Part shown: positions 12,403-23,725 of the stretch, piece after piece
Position numbering within the stretch: position 1 is the first letter of the stretch
Layout: each line of letters starts with the position of its first letter
Assembly: GCA_010405405.1 (NCBI GenBank)
Contig: MU004230.1
Span: 703,744 to 767,743 of the forward strand
Source of the DNA: Microthyrium microscopicum
Taxonomy: Eukaryota > Ascomycota > Dothideomycetes > Microthyriales > Microthyriaceae
Direction of reading: 5' to 3'
Length of the DNA stretch: 64,000 nt
The notes under the pieces: generated by a model
Told to the model about the DNA's origin: nothing
What the model saw: the letters and a program-made list of their open reading frames with translations, nothing else
The model's database searches: none
Translations under genes and position numbers: made by a program

Positions 12403-12953
12403 CTTGAATTTAATATCCTCAAAGTAGTAAATATGTAACTTAATGAAATGCCAGTATGATTATTGTGCTGATGATAGAGAAAATGATCAGAAAATTTCTC
12501 ATGCTAAGAGGTTGGTCTTAAGTACTTCAAACTGCCTCGATTAGTGATCTGTGATGCGGGTGTACGTTTAGCATTGTATGACAAGTGTATCAGTGATCTA
12601 AGAAATTTGATCACTCTGACCTAGGGAACTGGAGCTTCGTCATCGCTTGAAGATCAAAAATTCTATCTGGGAATACAACATATACCAGTTTATGGACTGC
12701 AAAGAAAATATTCGCACAAAGCTCAACTGTAGATCAGATCGCAAGTGAACTCTCAAAGAATGAACATTCTGTATATAATCAAAACATAAACGGGTATCGG
12801 TTACTTACCATGCTTCATTATTCGTTAGTTGTGCTACATAGCTTAGTTGTCAGACTAATGTGTGATGGGAATGAAATCTCGGGTATGTTCAAACTTGCCA
12901 TATCATGACACGACTTGCAGTCGTTGCAAGTCACCTACCTTTGTCAAGTGCAA
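12403..12953. other. Intergenic, AT-rich, NmrA-like promoter
   Basis: This is the upstream region of the NmrA-like gene and the 3' flank of the orphan gene. No open frame, repeat or RNA gene is supported. Confidence 0.45.
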
Positions 12954-13883
12954 TCATTCACATTTTCTTGGTCCTCGAGAAGCTTTTCCTCGAAAGTAGA
13001 CTATGGCATCCGCATTATCAAACTCTCGATCAAATCTCTTGAGGCGCATTCGGTGCGTAGCTTTCAAAGGTATGTCATGAACTCCGATGAAGTAGCCAAA
13101 CATCCACTTTTTGTGTTCGAGTCGTTCTTCATCACTAAGTGCAATCCTGGCTAGCTCCTTAGATGGATCATCAGGGCGTATGGTGTAGGCTTCTATATCA
13201 AAAGCGTGTGCGAAATGTGTAGTATAAGCTGTGCTGACTTGGCACGAAGAATCCTGCACAGCAAGTTCCTTCGCAGCCAAATAGCTATTCCAATATCTGC
13301 CAGGATCTGATTTAGTGTAGTCAGCTCTGTTGTTGGCGTAAAATGCGTACAAGCTATCAAGTTGAGACTCAGTCAAGAGAAGATAGTCCATATAGGTTTT
13401 GGGAAAATCAGGATGTGGTGCGCCGCCTTCTGTGCACCGAAACTCAGCATCAAATGTCTGATTCCTAATATGAGTAGGCGACATGCCGTTCAAAGACAAG
13501 AAAGGCTGGAGTGGAGCTTGCAAATCCTTAATTCTGATTTTGAGCGGCAATAGACGCGGCGTTGGCTTCTTCCGCCATACATTCCCAAAATGGCCTTCGT
13601 TGAGCAACGACATTTTGAACAGAATCTGTGATATGTCCTGACGATTATAGGCAACTGTCAAGTCACTTGTATCCAGTTGTGTAAGATCACATTCAGGAGA
13701 CATGATAGTACTGTTCAATCCCAATTTTGCAAACCTTTCTGATAGACTTTGCGGTTTGTTCATATACAGGCGGCTCCTAGGCTTTTTGATGATGCGCTCT
13801 TTTCGGGTTCGAGAAGTATTTCGGTCATTCGAGCTGTCTGAAAGGTCGGACCTGCGACGCTTGTTAAGGCTAGGGGGAGCCAT
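12954..13883 (-). CDS. Uncharacterised protein, single exon
   Basis: An intact 309-codon frame on the minus strand with no need for introns. I do not recognise the family. The first 45 residues are basic with clustered Arg/Lys (KRRRSDLSD, RTRKERIIKKPRSR) and could be a nuclear localisation signal. The rest looks globular and mixed in composition, with acidic and aromatic residues, and ends at KASRGPRKCE. There is no signal peptide, membrane helix or zinc-binding pattern. It could be a lineage-specific nuclear protein. Its codon composition resembles that of neighbouring genes, and the frame length makes chance unlikely. Confidence 0.6.
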   Translation of the reverse strand: MAPPSLNKRRRSDLSDSSNDRNTSRTRKERIIKKPRSRLYMNKPQSLSERFAKLGLNSTIMSPECDLTQLDTSDLTVAYNRQDISQILFKMSLLNEGHFGNVWRKKPTPRLLPLKIRIKDLQAPLQPFLSLNGMSPTHIRNQTFDAEFRCTEGGAPHPDFPKTYMDYLLLTESQLDSLYAFYANNRADYTKSDPGRYWNSYLAAKELAVQDSSCQVSTAYTTHFAHAFDIEAYTIRPDDPSKELARIALSDEERLEHKKWMFGYFIGVHDIPLKATHRMRLKRFDREFDNADAIVYFRGKASRGPRKCE

Positions 13884-14152
13884 AGCTCACTCGAGGAGAC
13901 ATGTAGATAACACAAATAAGCCAGCGGATATGAGAAGTGTATGTATAAAGAATGCCATACTATAAGCGCTCAATGCACGGAGACCAACAAAGCAAGTAAT
14001 CCGCGTGTTGAACAAAGAACTTAGCCCAAGAATGGCTTTCTTGACACCAGGCCTTTATTATCAACAAAGCCCAACAGAACACAATAGTGCTGTGGCTTTA
14101 TACTTCCAACATGGAACAATACATTGATTGGCCAAGGTGTAAACTGCACAAT

Positions 14153-15646
14153 CTAATCGTCTTCTGTGGATTCGCCAAGGTTAGAAAGCTTCAGTTGAAG
14201 GTCTCTCATCAATGTGGCTTTCTTGTCCTTTAGCCGCTGTTGCAAGATCTTGTTGGATTGTGCGGCAATCTGCTTGTCGAGGCCGGCAATCTCAGCCTGG
14301 ATATCGTCCGCCTCTTCACGAAGTTGGGCCCTCTCCTCTTGTGCAGCACGCTGTTCCTCATCCATCTCTTCATCATCTTCATCGGACTCGTCGTCTGCTG
14401 AATCATCGTCAGGAGACGTGTGCGCTGGTACTCCTTCACCATCAGGCGTCTCCGTTGTTGGTTGCAAAGTGTCTGGACTGGCTTGAATATCCCCACCAGC
14501 GAGAATAGGCTCTTCGTCCTCATTTCCATCTCCCAGGGCGGCCATCATCATCTGAGTCAGGTCGTCTTCTTCCATATTATCGTCATCCTCCCCTTCAGCA
14601 TCCATTTCTATGGAATTCTGAACCATGCCAATGTCCTCTTGAAGCTCCTCTGATTCATCGCGGACATTGGGCTCCAGCATTTCCGTCGTTGTCTCTAATG
14701 CTTCTCGATCTAAGCGAAGTAACCGGTCGACTTCTTCTTCTACGGCTTCGATGGTGCGATTGCTGACGCGCTTTCTGAAGCGGCGTTTCCGGACGTGATG
14801 AAGGGGTGGAGTAAGCCCGTGAGGGTATTGCCAATTGCTACTGCTCACCCCATCTGGTGGGCCAGCGTTCTTAGCTTCATCAACGGTCTGAACTTGCTTG
14901 GTTACGATAAGCATTTGGTGAACGTCGGCAACCTTAAAGAAATTCTTTCGATCCCAGCTCTTATGACCTTCTACAATGCATGGCAAATCCACCAGTATGG
15001 CGGCATATTGTCGTCCACGAATCGTCACCATAGCGTGCCGGCCGTCCTTGTCGAAAAAACGCAGCTGTACATCCCCAGTAGTGGTTCCGAGCGTACGTTC
15101 TGCAATGGCCTTTCGAAGATAGTCACAGTCGTCTCCCGGCACCATGCGAATGATAAACTGGTGTTCAACCGCAGGATCCACCTCCACATCATCTGCCTCA
15201 CTATCATAACCTTGGCCGGGTAGTCGACTTGGAGGCACGCCTAGTCCTCCTTTACTCTTCAAGCGTAGCGTTTGAGCTTTTGTTCGCAGCTTGAGCAATG
15301 GAGTTTTCGCGCCGCTGGGTTTGTTCGGCGCAATGTCTGTTTTTATGCCTCCTAGTTTGAGTGAAAGCTTTGGGATAGGCTTGGGCTTCTTCCCGCTACT
15401 AGCTTCCGTGTCCGCAGGATCATCTTTACGGGGACGCTTTTTAGTAGACTTTGATGCAGTGGCTGAGGCGCCAGGTTCGATCGCGTCCCCTGACTCCTCC
15501 GCTTTCGGCTTCTTATTATATTTTCGCTTCTGTTTAGTCTCTGTAGCTGTTGTACTAGAGGAAGGAAGGGGAGTGGATGTCTTCGGTGTGTTAAGCTTTA
15601 GCTTAAGTCTCGGAACACCAGACGTTGGTGTAGGCGCATCGGTCAT
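14153..15646 (-). CDS. TAF7: TFIID subunit TAF7 (TAFII55 family)
   Basis: TAF7 is a TFIID subunit that binds TAF1 and restrains its activity until initiation. The 497-residue product has a basic, low-complexity N-terminus (Lys/Pro/Ser/Thr-rich) and then the TAFII55 domain. That domain begins near VEHQFIIRMVPGD and includes the strand YAAILVDLPCIVEGHKSWD, the family signature. After it come acidic tracts (EGEDDDNMEEDD, DDESDEDDEEMDEE) and a C-terminal coiled coil (about the last 70 residues). The frame is open upstream to 15796, but the ATG at 15646 (MTDAPTP) precedes the typical N-terminus; the extra 50 residues look like leader sequence. Single exon. It shares a divergent promoter with the citrate-lyase-like gene. 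Confidence 0.9.
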   Translation of the reverse strand: MTDAPTPTSGVPRLKLKLNTPKTSTPLPSSSTTATETKQKRKYNKKPKAEESGDAIEPGASATASKSTKKRPRKDDPADTEASSGKKPKPIPKLSLKLGGIKTDIAPNKPSGAKTPLLKLRTKAQTLRLKSKGGLGVPPSRLPGQGYDSEADDVEVDPAVEHQFIIRMVPGDDCDYLRKAIAERTLGTTTGDVQLRFFDKDGRHAMVTIRGRQYAAILVDLPCIVEGHKSWDRKNFFKVADVHQMLIVTKQVQTVDEAKNAGPPDGVSSSNWQYPHGLTPPLHHVRKRRFRKRVSNRTIEAVEEEVDRLLRLDREALETTTEMLEPNVRDESEELQEDIGMVQNSIEMDAEGEDDDNMEEDDLTQMMMAALGDGNEDEEPILAGGDIQASPDTLQPTTETPDGEGVPAHTSPDDDSADDESDEDDEEMDEEQRAAQEERAQLREEADDIQAEIAGLDKQIAAQSNKILQQRLKDKKATLMRDLQLKLSNLGESTEDD

Positions 15647-16075
15647 TTTGAAGCCGCTGATGGCATGTAAACTTTTCGGGATATTAGTATCAACTTGGGA
15701 CACTCCGATGCGCGATTCGGATGAAGGATGAAGGGTTGGCTGGTTTTTGTAGATGTTGAAGAGCTGATCTGGTAAAAGTTGAGTAGGCAGCTTCACTTGG
15801 TGAGGCTCAAGCGCTAGTATTAGAGGTGAGATATAAACGCGCGCTTATCCCGAAACTGACGCGCTTATCCCGGCCATAGCTACAGCTTAGTGACAGAGTC
15901 AGTCTTCAATCATATGTCCGCCATGATGGACATAGATATAATGAGATTTTGAGCAACGTCTCCTCTTTGTGAAGTTTTTAGCCTACTTGAATCACAGTGA
16001 TCGCGTGGCAACTGGATTGCTTGCAAGGACTGATGTAACACTGGAGAATTCGACGTCGACACAAAACCTTCCGCT
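15647..16075. promoter_or_regulatory. Divergent promoter TAF7 / CLYBL-like
   Basis: About 430 bp separate the start codons of two divergent genes. Inside is an exact 13-bp direct repeat (CGCGCTTATCCCG) at 15840-15852 and 15860-15872, exactly 20 bp apart, roughly two helical turns. That spacing suggests paired factor binding. Function is inferred from position only. Confidence 0.5.
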
Positions 16076-17104
16076 ATGTCGACTTCCACGATTGTACGGC
16101 GGGCTCTTTTATACGTTCCTGGATCATCCAAGAAATTTCTGCAGAAGTCTCGGAGCATAGTTGCAGATTGTGTCGCCTATGACTTGGAGGACTCTGTCAC
16201 ACTAGACAAGAAGCCAGAAGCACGATCCAATCTACGGGAACTGTTCGCACAAGCAAGATCTCCGTCAATTCGAGAACAAGCTGTGCGCATAAACTCCGTT
16301 GACAGCGGGCTTGCGCTTGATGATCTGACCGAAGTGGTAAGATAGTCTTGAGCACACTGCCATACCTTATCACGACCACAAGCGCTCACCTCTCTGTAAC
16401 AGCTCAAATCTCCGAATGTCGATGCCATTGTCATCCCCAAGGTCAACTCAGCATCAGACCTACACTTTGTTACGGATGTTGTTCGGCACACTCTAGCAGA
16501 ACGACACTCTTCCACTGAATTTTCATCATCTCAGCAGCCTATCCGCTTGATAGCTCTCATCGAGTCGGCTAAAGCAATTGTAAACTTATCTGATATATGT
16601 CGCGCATCGCCATATCTATCGGGTTTAATATTTGCCGCCGAAGACTTTGCTCTCGACTTGTCTTTGACCCGGACACCGTCACTGTCTGAATTTTTATATG
16701 CTCGTTCAGCTATTACAACAGCTGCTCGAGCCCATGAGCTTCCTTCTACAATCGATCTAGTGTGCACATCTTACAAAGGAGAGGAAGGTCAGAAACGATT
16801 GGAAGAAGAATGTATTGGTGGGAAGGGTCTTGGTTTTAATGGCAAGCAATGCATACATCCCACTCAAGTGGAAATTTGCGAGAAGCTTTTCTCGCCGAGC
16901 GAGGACGAGGTGGAATGGGCTACGCGAGTAGTAGTTGCTGATGAGAAAGCAAACAAACAAGGTCGGGGAGCTTGGACTTTAGATGGACAGATGATTGACG
17001 TTCCGGTCGTTGGTAAAGCCAAGGCCATCGTAAAGAAAGCAGAGATATGTGGCATAGATACCAAAGCTATACGCGAAAAATGGGCTCATCAAGAACCCGA
17101 ATAG
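16076..17104 (+). CDS. Citrate lyase beta-like (HpcH/HpaI aldolase family)
   Basis: Two exons (16076-16336 and 16403-17104) give 320 residues. The N-terminus RRALLYVPGSSKKFLQKS is the standard start of CitE/CLYBL proteins; it is basic and may double as a mitochondrial targeting signal. Further landmarks are DCVAYDLEDSV (Mg/CoA site), the Arg of QAVRINSVDS, IALIESAKAIVNL (metal-binding Glu) and FNGKQCIHPTQVE. In animals the homologue (CLYBL) is a mitochondrial citramalyl-CoA lyase/malate synthase. The fungal substrate is not proven and could be another short beta-hydroxyacyl-CoA. The 66-nt intron falls between complete codons. Confidence 0.88.
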
Positions 17105-17475
17105 AATCATCTACTTGTACAGAGTGAGAGTTTGACCCCTGTCTATTCAAATTCTGAATATGAAGTCTACCGTACTATGTAAAAGAAAGTGCTAACTTTA
17201 GAAAAAATTCTTGTGTAGACACATAATCGACCCTAAGAAATAGTTGACTGGGCCAAATTTGTTATTTCTTTTTATAAGCACCATTCAGGCTAGTATAACT
17301 TTTTGAGTGATCGTAGCAATATATTGCACCATATAAAGTGTGGATTTGTCAAGCATCGAGGGGCAGCCGCAGTCGCTTCTATATAGAGTGTGTGACGAAG
17401 TAACTTTACCACAACAGCCGACAACGCTCGCAAATCATCAAGATACCCCATTGGAAGTGTCACTCCGTGGATTGA
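17105..17475. other. Intergenic between two plus-strand enzyme genes
   Basis: This is the 3' flank of the citrate-lyase-like gene and the promoter of the dehydrogenase. It is AT-rich. No gene or structured element is seen. Confidence 0.45.
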
Positions 17476-18865
17476 ATGTCCAGTTCTGTTCAAACAAGAA
17501 CTCAGATCATTTCAAACTACTTCAACATGGGTGGAGGTCCAACAAACGAGAAGATTTTATGCCTTCTACCAGGGCCAGAACCAATAGAGATCATTGAAAG
17601 AATAAGAGCAAGGTATCCCAAAGCGGAGGTAACATATGTATCAAGAGCATTTGGGACAAATAACAGTGATTTGTCCCGTAAGTTGACCACCACATTCAAG
17701 CAAACCACTGCGCGAGGGTGATATTATGAATGAATTAAGCCTGTTCTAACTTGGGTATAGCCGATCTCTTCAAAGACAAAACGATCTTGTTTACGACCGC
17801 AGTGTTACCATCCGAGCCAAGTGCAGCACCACATCTCAAATATGTACATCTGTTCTCCGCTGGAGTGGATCGCATCTTGAAGCACCCACTATTTTTAGAA
17901 AGCAATATTCCCTTCTCTAATTGTTCAGGTGTCCATGGCCCACAGATATCTGAATGGGTCATTATGACTCTATTGATTCATGGACACAAATACTTGCCCA
18001 TGTACGATGCCCAAAAAGAGCGTAAATGGTCCCGTAACTTCTCCAATGGAACACGGGATCTTGTAGGTCAGAGAATCGGCATTTTGGGTTACGGCGCAAT
18101 TGGGAGGCAAGGTCAGTCTAACATCTCTCTGGCTATACCAACTTGAATAAGGCATGGCGAGCATGTGGCAGACTGGAATTCGTACTAAGACTGATCAATA
18201 GTGGCTCATATCACAAAGGCTATGGGAATGGAAGTCCTCGCGTACACTGCGACTCCAAAAGACACCCCTGAGAGCCGTGCCGATCATGGCTACTTTGTCC
18301 CAGGCATTGGCGACCCAGATGGAAGCATCCCATCCGAATGGTTCAGCGGTCTCGATAAGCCGAGCCTACACAAGTTTCTTAGCCAGAACCTTGATGTACT
18401 GATTGTCTCTGTGCCACTAACGTACGTTCATCGACGAAGAAATCGCTAGTGAAATGAACTGACGTTGTACAGTCCGGACACTCATCACTTCCTGTCATCT
18501 GCGGAATTTGATATTCTTGGAAAAAATCCACCATTAATTTCCAACATTGCTCGAGGCCCCATCATCGACCAGCCAGCTTTGATCAAGGCACTGGAAGACG
18601 GTCGTGTGGGATCTGCTGCTCTCGATGTCACAGATCCCGAGCCATTGCCTGCGGACGACCCGCTTTGGGTAGCTCCAAACACAATCATTACTCCCCATAT
18701 CAGGTATGTAAGAAAAACAGCGAGTTGACCATGACTGACTTGTCTTGCAGTGGTGCTAGCACTGCGTATATTGAGCGGGCTTTCCAGGTATTTGAGCGCA
18801 ATCTGGAGAATATAGAAAAGGGGCAGCCTTTGATCAATATCATCAGTCGTAAGAAGGGCTACTAG
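17476..18865 (+). CDS. D-isomer-specific 2-hydroxyacid dehydrogenase
   Basis: Five exons (17476-17677, 17761-18111, 18202-18421, 18473-18703, 18751-18865) make 372 residues. The product reduces 2-keto acids or oxidises D-2-hydroxy acids with NAD(P)H. Visible landmarks: the NAD-binding loop GILGYGAIG (about residue 175), the substrate-binding/catalytic Arg in SNIARG, the Glu of DVTDPEPLPADDPLW, and the catalytic His of ITPHIS. The last of these is assembled across the final intron. Fungal relatives are often labelled glyoxylate/hydroxypyruvate reductases; the substrate is not decidable here. An internal ATG at codon 18 (MGGGPTNEK) is an alternative start, giving a shorter N-terminus. No targeting peptide is evident. 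Confidence 0.9.
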
Positions 18866-19215
18866 GCACGTACTGAACGTTTTGTACGTATGGATTTGAA
18901 ACTAGATCTTGATATCTGATTTGTGTTCACCTTGTAGCCAAGAAACTCAATTAATCTACTGCAATGTCAGCCAGAATCCATGGTTGATGAAGTGTACCAA
19001 CCTCTCAGCATAGTCAGAACAATTGTGAGATTACGACGCAATTGAAAGTGGAAATGTGTGCTTGGTAGATGACATGGCACATGAGAAATTACGCAGTTCA
19101 TGAGATATTCAAGTGTTAATTTATCAATGTAGTGGGAATAATAACAGGAGGTTGATTAACCAAACCTTTCAAGTCCAGAAACGCCTTCGCTTAATATAAA
19201 ATCGAGTCACAGCAG
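18866..19215. terminator. Convergent 3' region, dehydrogenase / Mps1
   Basis: The two genes end facing each other 350 bp apart. The stretch is AT-rich and presumably contains both polyadenylation regions. No gene is seen. Confidence 0.45.
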
Positions 19216-20949
19216 CTACTGTGCTGCACTCAGATCTCGAACCTTTGAATAAAACCCTTTGGCGTAAGCGTCAATCTCAGTCTTGGTAGGCATTTCTCGA
19301 TTAGTATCCGAGCACCTGTCCACCACCCTCGAGATGATTTGTGCGAGTAGTGCTTCACTGATTCGCAAAGTTGGATATGATTCTGGGCTAGCCCATTCGT
19401 CGTTGGCGGAGAGCAGTTCCTCCGCATCAGGTCGTTTCTTAGGATCACGATTGAGACAGCTTTTCATGGTTCGTAGCAACTCTGGTGGCACCCGGCGAGT
19501 TCCGTCTGACATGAACTCGGGAAAATGTATGTGCTCATTGGGATTAATAATGGCGAGAACTTTGCGGCCGGTGGGTTGAATTTTGCCAAAGGGAGTGTCG
19601 CCATACACCATTTGGTAGAGAATGACTCCTAGACTCCATATGTCGCTAGGCGTACCAATGGACATGCTGCTCCCTATCCCGAAAAGGCCTTTTTGTAATA
19701 AACTGGGATCTCTGGTGACACTGCCGTCCTGTAGAGATTCCGGAGACATATAATTCGGTGTACCAACGTGGTTATTGCGGTGAATATGAACAGTTTCATC
19801 GGTATCAATTGCAGAAGCAATGCCGAAATCTATGATTTTAAGCCGTCCATTGACGACTAGAAAATTTTGTGGTTTGAGATCGGTATGGACGATGTTTTCT
19901 TTGTGTATCATCCGTACACAATCAAGCATTTCGGTCCACCAGTACCGTATGAATGGGAATGATGGTTTTGGCATGCTATCAGGGAACGGTTCGCCGGGAT
20001 TTGATTCTGCTTTAAGGGAGCATGATTTCAAAACCCCAAGCATGTCTCCTTCGCCAAGTTCCATGACCTAAGGTAATTAGCATTTGCTCTCTTCCCTAGA
20101 TCACCAAAAACTTACCACGTAGAGTAGATTTCTTTGATCATCATACCCATGATCAAATATCTCAATCACCCTTTTGTTCCCTTTCAGCTTTCGAAGTAAA
20201 GTAATTTCGCCCTTACAACCCGCAATAGAAGAAGCATCTTGTCCTTCAAGCTTGACGCGTTTGAGAGCAAAAACTTTTCCGTTTTCTGCCTGTACGCGCC
20301 AGACCTCTGCGCTGCCACCGCGTCCAACTCGCTCGACAGGCAAGTACTTCTTATTCGAAACGATAAATGGTGGGCGTCTTGGGTGTTTCACCCGAGCAGC
20401 GGAGTGTCCAGCAACCTTAGTTGCTGCATCCAAGGCGGACATTTTTGGCGGAGGAGCAGGTGGTGCAGGCCTCAATGGAGTGTTACCCGATATAGGCTGC
20501 AAAGGTTGATATGGCCGTCGCCCAGATTCCGGATGGTGTGGTGGACTTTTTGACTTGCCGGCGGATGAGAGAATCCGCTTCTCCTCCTCTTGCCGATACT
20601 CATTTTCATTCTCATCCTGTTGTGCTGGTTGGGAGTCTAACTGATGTTCTATACGGTGTTCCTGTTCTTGTTCTGGCTCTCCGGGAGAGGTGCGCTTTCC
20701 ACGTCGTAGTGGTGCACCTTGAAGGCCAGAGCTTCGGATGGCACGTGGTGGGGGAGCTGGTGTTATGTCCGCAGGAGATGGTCTAGTTCTGCGCGCAAGT
20801 CGATACTTGGATGTTGCGGTATTTCTGGGTGATTCAATGGCTGTAGTCGACGTGGGGCGCGGCGCTGTTTCTTGTAAAACAGACAGACCAAAGGCACTGA
20901 GTTGAGGCGGAGGCTGGAAATCGTCATCGTCGGATGCTAATGGACGCAT
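19216..20949 (-). CDS. MPS1: Mps1/TTK dual-specificity spindle-checkpoint kinase
   Basis: Two exons (20116-20949, 19216-20067) with a 48-nt intron give 561 residues. The kinase monitors kinetochore attachment and, in fungi, spindle-pole duplication. Residues 1-195 are Pro/Glu-rich and disordered. The kinase domain spans about 200-510, with glycine loop VGRGGSAEVW, catalytic Lys in FALKRVKL (about 230), catalytic loop HTDLKPQN (Asp about 341), DFG at about 358 and activation segment TPNYMSPES. The HTD form of the catalytic loop, the GRGGSAEV loop and the insert after the APE motif (SVTRDPSLLQKG...) are typical of Mps1. The N-terminus is shorter than in many fungal Mps1 proteins, so an upstream exon cannot be excluded, although the ATG used is the first in frame. 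Confidence 0.92.
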
Positions 20950-22116
20950 ATTGTTGAAAGTTTATGTGAGACTAATCGCGAAGCAATGTTGTATCCGGAG
21001 GGCGGCGCGAGTTGGGAAAAGAAAAGAGGTGAGCGTCCAAGTTGGAGATCAATGGAGGAGACTGGAGTCTTGATGTTGCAAGGATCCAGCGAAGTTCGTG
21101 AACGGCAGGCGCGTGGCCAATGCACGCGTTGGTCTCCATAGCAACCACGACTCCTATTCTTTGGTTCACATTACCAAAAGCCCAGGTGCGTCCAAGAAAT
21201 GCTTGAGATATTTGCAAAGCTTTGGATTAAAGCAAGAGAGAAGTAAAGATGCATTTTGTGCATCTGAAAATGATCAGCATCGCAGATCTAGTTGTGGACT
21301 AGAATTCAGGATGTCAACATCAGAGTCGCCTTGGACTGGTGAGCGTTGCCTTTAGTAGGCAGGTAACTTACCATTCCATCAAAATCATGAAGCAAATGCT
21401 CACATAAGACTTGCTGAAAAGTATCAAGTTCGGCGCGATATCACTAGCAATCTGCAGAGTCAATTTAGGTTGACATTATTCCGCTCTTGCCATTTTGGGC
21501 CACGACACATTTTGATTTGTAGGACTCAGGAGACTATTCTACTCTATTTTACGACAATACCAACAACCTCGTGCAGGCTCCTGAAAATTCTGGAGCCACT
21601 ATCAAATCTGACTACTGAGCATATTTGATTCCATAGCGAATTATAGATACTACATCGAATCCAATATAAGTAGAAATTGATGGAGGAATCTTTGCTCTAC
21701 GACTGACATATTTCCACGGCGACAATGTGTAATACCAACAAAATCTGTAGCTTATTAGGCATCTCCTTGACTGGCTTTTCCTTTAACACGATGTTTGACG
21801 GCTTCAATTGTACTTGATGACGCTTCATGACTGTTACTTACTGCTGAATAACACATTGAATCGGAAAGAATCAACACACAAAAGGATGGGCGCCTATTGT
21901 CTGCATCTTCATCAAGTTTTGTTTCACAAAGCCTACTTTTTTGTAGTTTATGCACATGAAGGTCATCATAGTTTCCATTCTTAAACGATATCTCTCGATA
22001 TCGATCTTAGGAACACAGCCGGGAAGCCAACGCAAAAGGTGATCAACTGCTGCTGACATATTCTGATTTGATAACTCCGCCCAATGCAACAAGCATGCCA
22101 AACGCCCATTTTGAAA
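20950..22116. other. Intergenic, 1.2 kb, Mps1 promoter
   Basis: It contains the Mps1 upstream region and the 3' flank of NSA2. Short frames on both strands show no recognisable protein. The 21350-21750 part is AT-rich without obvious repeats. Confidence 0.45.
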
Positions 22117-23364
22117 TCATATCAGAAGCACTGCATTGACAGTTCCGTCATTTTCGGGATTGTCTGGACGAGTTAGCCCTGGTTCCTAGAGAGAATAGTA
22201 TAAGTTAAGAGCTTACTTGTTACTTGTGCCCAACGACCCCAAACCACCTTTCCGCCTGTAGTCACCAAGCCGAGTTCGCTGACATTGACTTCGATAACCG
22301 TACCTAAAGGTTTGTCAGCAGTGTAGTGATATGCTAGACATCAAATTGTTGGGAGCGGAGATATTCATAAAACAGACACTGCCAGTCGTCATGGGAGTTT
22401 CAACAACATATCGAGCAATACCGGCAATGAAGCTTGGAAGATGGGAATGCTTACCTCTGGTCAATACACCCAATTGGGTATACAACGGGTTTTGTGGGTT
22501 CTTCTTCACACTGATGATCGGCTTCGAACAGTTAGTATAACATCAGAGAGAAGACATTGACCACATCAAACGGAAGTTAGCGATCTGCTAAAATGCCACT
22601 TGCTGACAATTTGCCATAGTGACGACTCCACAGAGCATTTCGTGTCTAGGGTGAAAGGTCTACTGAGGAAGGTACTAACCAATTGAACTGTTACACCAAG
22701 CTCCTTGTGGGTGACATTGGCTTCTGGGTGCTTTGTTAGCCATACACTCTTCAAAATCAGATATGAGAACGTACTCTTGTAACGGAGACCCATAGGGCGG
22801 ATGAATCGCTCGTCTAGCGTAAGGTTAGTAAAGACTCCGAAACAATAAGCAATCACACAAACATTTCACCGGCCGTCTCGTGAAATCCGGTCCCACAAAT
22901 GTCGGCTTCGTCACCATCCGCTTCCACGCCTTCTTCTTCGTTTTTTGACCAGTCTTGAGGACCTTGAACACCTCCTCCTCCGCAATACCTCGCACCTTTG
23001 GCAATGGCACACTAAACTTGGCCGCCTTCTCTTGTCGCTTCTGCTTGATCTGGGAGCTCAACGCCTTGGCACTGGTCGCATTGCTCCGATCCAAGAGATA
23101 TTCTGGCTGTGGTACGGTCGACGGCTCGGATGGCGCGGTTGACTTGACATTGCGCTCTTCATGTGCCTTGATCTTCTTTTTCATTTGAATCTTCTCCTTG
23201 CGGCGCGACTCAGCATACAGCTTGGCCCGCAGACCGCGGTAGTTTTGCGCATGTTTGCTGCTGTTGTGGGCCTCGCGAGCTATGCGCTTGCGTTTACGTT
23301 CGTCGTGGTCGAGGCGCTTTCCATGCAATTTTGCATGGCGCTCCATGTACTCGTTCTGAGGCAT
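22117..23364 (-). CDS. NSA2: Ribosome biogenesis protein Nsa2 (eS8-like)
   Basis: Six exons (22863-23364, 22775-22813, 22680-22723, 22455-22521, 22217-22303, 22117-22163) join into 261 residues, the same length I recall for yeast Nsa2. Nsa2 acts in pre-60S maturation and ITS2-linked 27S rRNA processing in the nucleus. The start [20 protein letters not shown] is the conserved N-terminus; upstream in-frame codons to 23430 are leader. The highly basic N-terminal half is followed by the S8e-like C-terminal barrel: [18 protein letters not shown], then [34 protein letters not shown] and ending [14 protein letters not shown]. These motifs are complete only after splicing, which supports every junction. 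Intron density is unusually high for so small a gene: about 37% of the span is intron. Confidence 0.95.
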
Positions 23365-23725
23365 CTTGGTGGGGTGGCGATGGTTTTGGCTAAGTGATGG
23401 TGAAGTTGGTGGTGCAGGGGGTTTCCTCAAGGTTCTGAGGCAGTCGTATAATGAGAACTAAACTCGTAGTCTCTTCTTTCGGGTTGTTGGCTCACAGTAA
23501 TCGATTTACTGGAGGATGGGTAGTGGTGAGGTTGGGGATGGGAATAATTTCATTCGAAATCTTGGCATTGAAATTTGGGTCAAAAGGGTCCCTCCGCAGT
23601 TTAACCAACCAATTAGGACATAGTAACGCAAATCGCGCCTCTCAAAAGTTTTGGACGAGAGCGAAGACATTCACCAGACCGTCCCAATCATCCGCTCAGG
23701 GGAGCTCGGTGTCCAATTGACCACA
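23365..23725. promoter_or_regulatory. Divergent promoter NSA2 / bL21m
   Basis: Only 361 bp separate the start codons of a cytosolic ribosome-assembly factor and a mitochondrial ribosomal protein read in opposite directions. Shared regulation with growth is a reasonable inference. No specific motif was proven. Confidence 0.45.

Noticed and set aside
14212-15731. Several long plus-strand frames opposite TAF7
   Set aside because: They are mirror frames of the acidic and Lys-rich TAF7 sequence, rich in Ser and Leu as expected for antisense reading.
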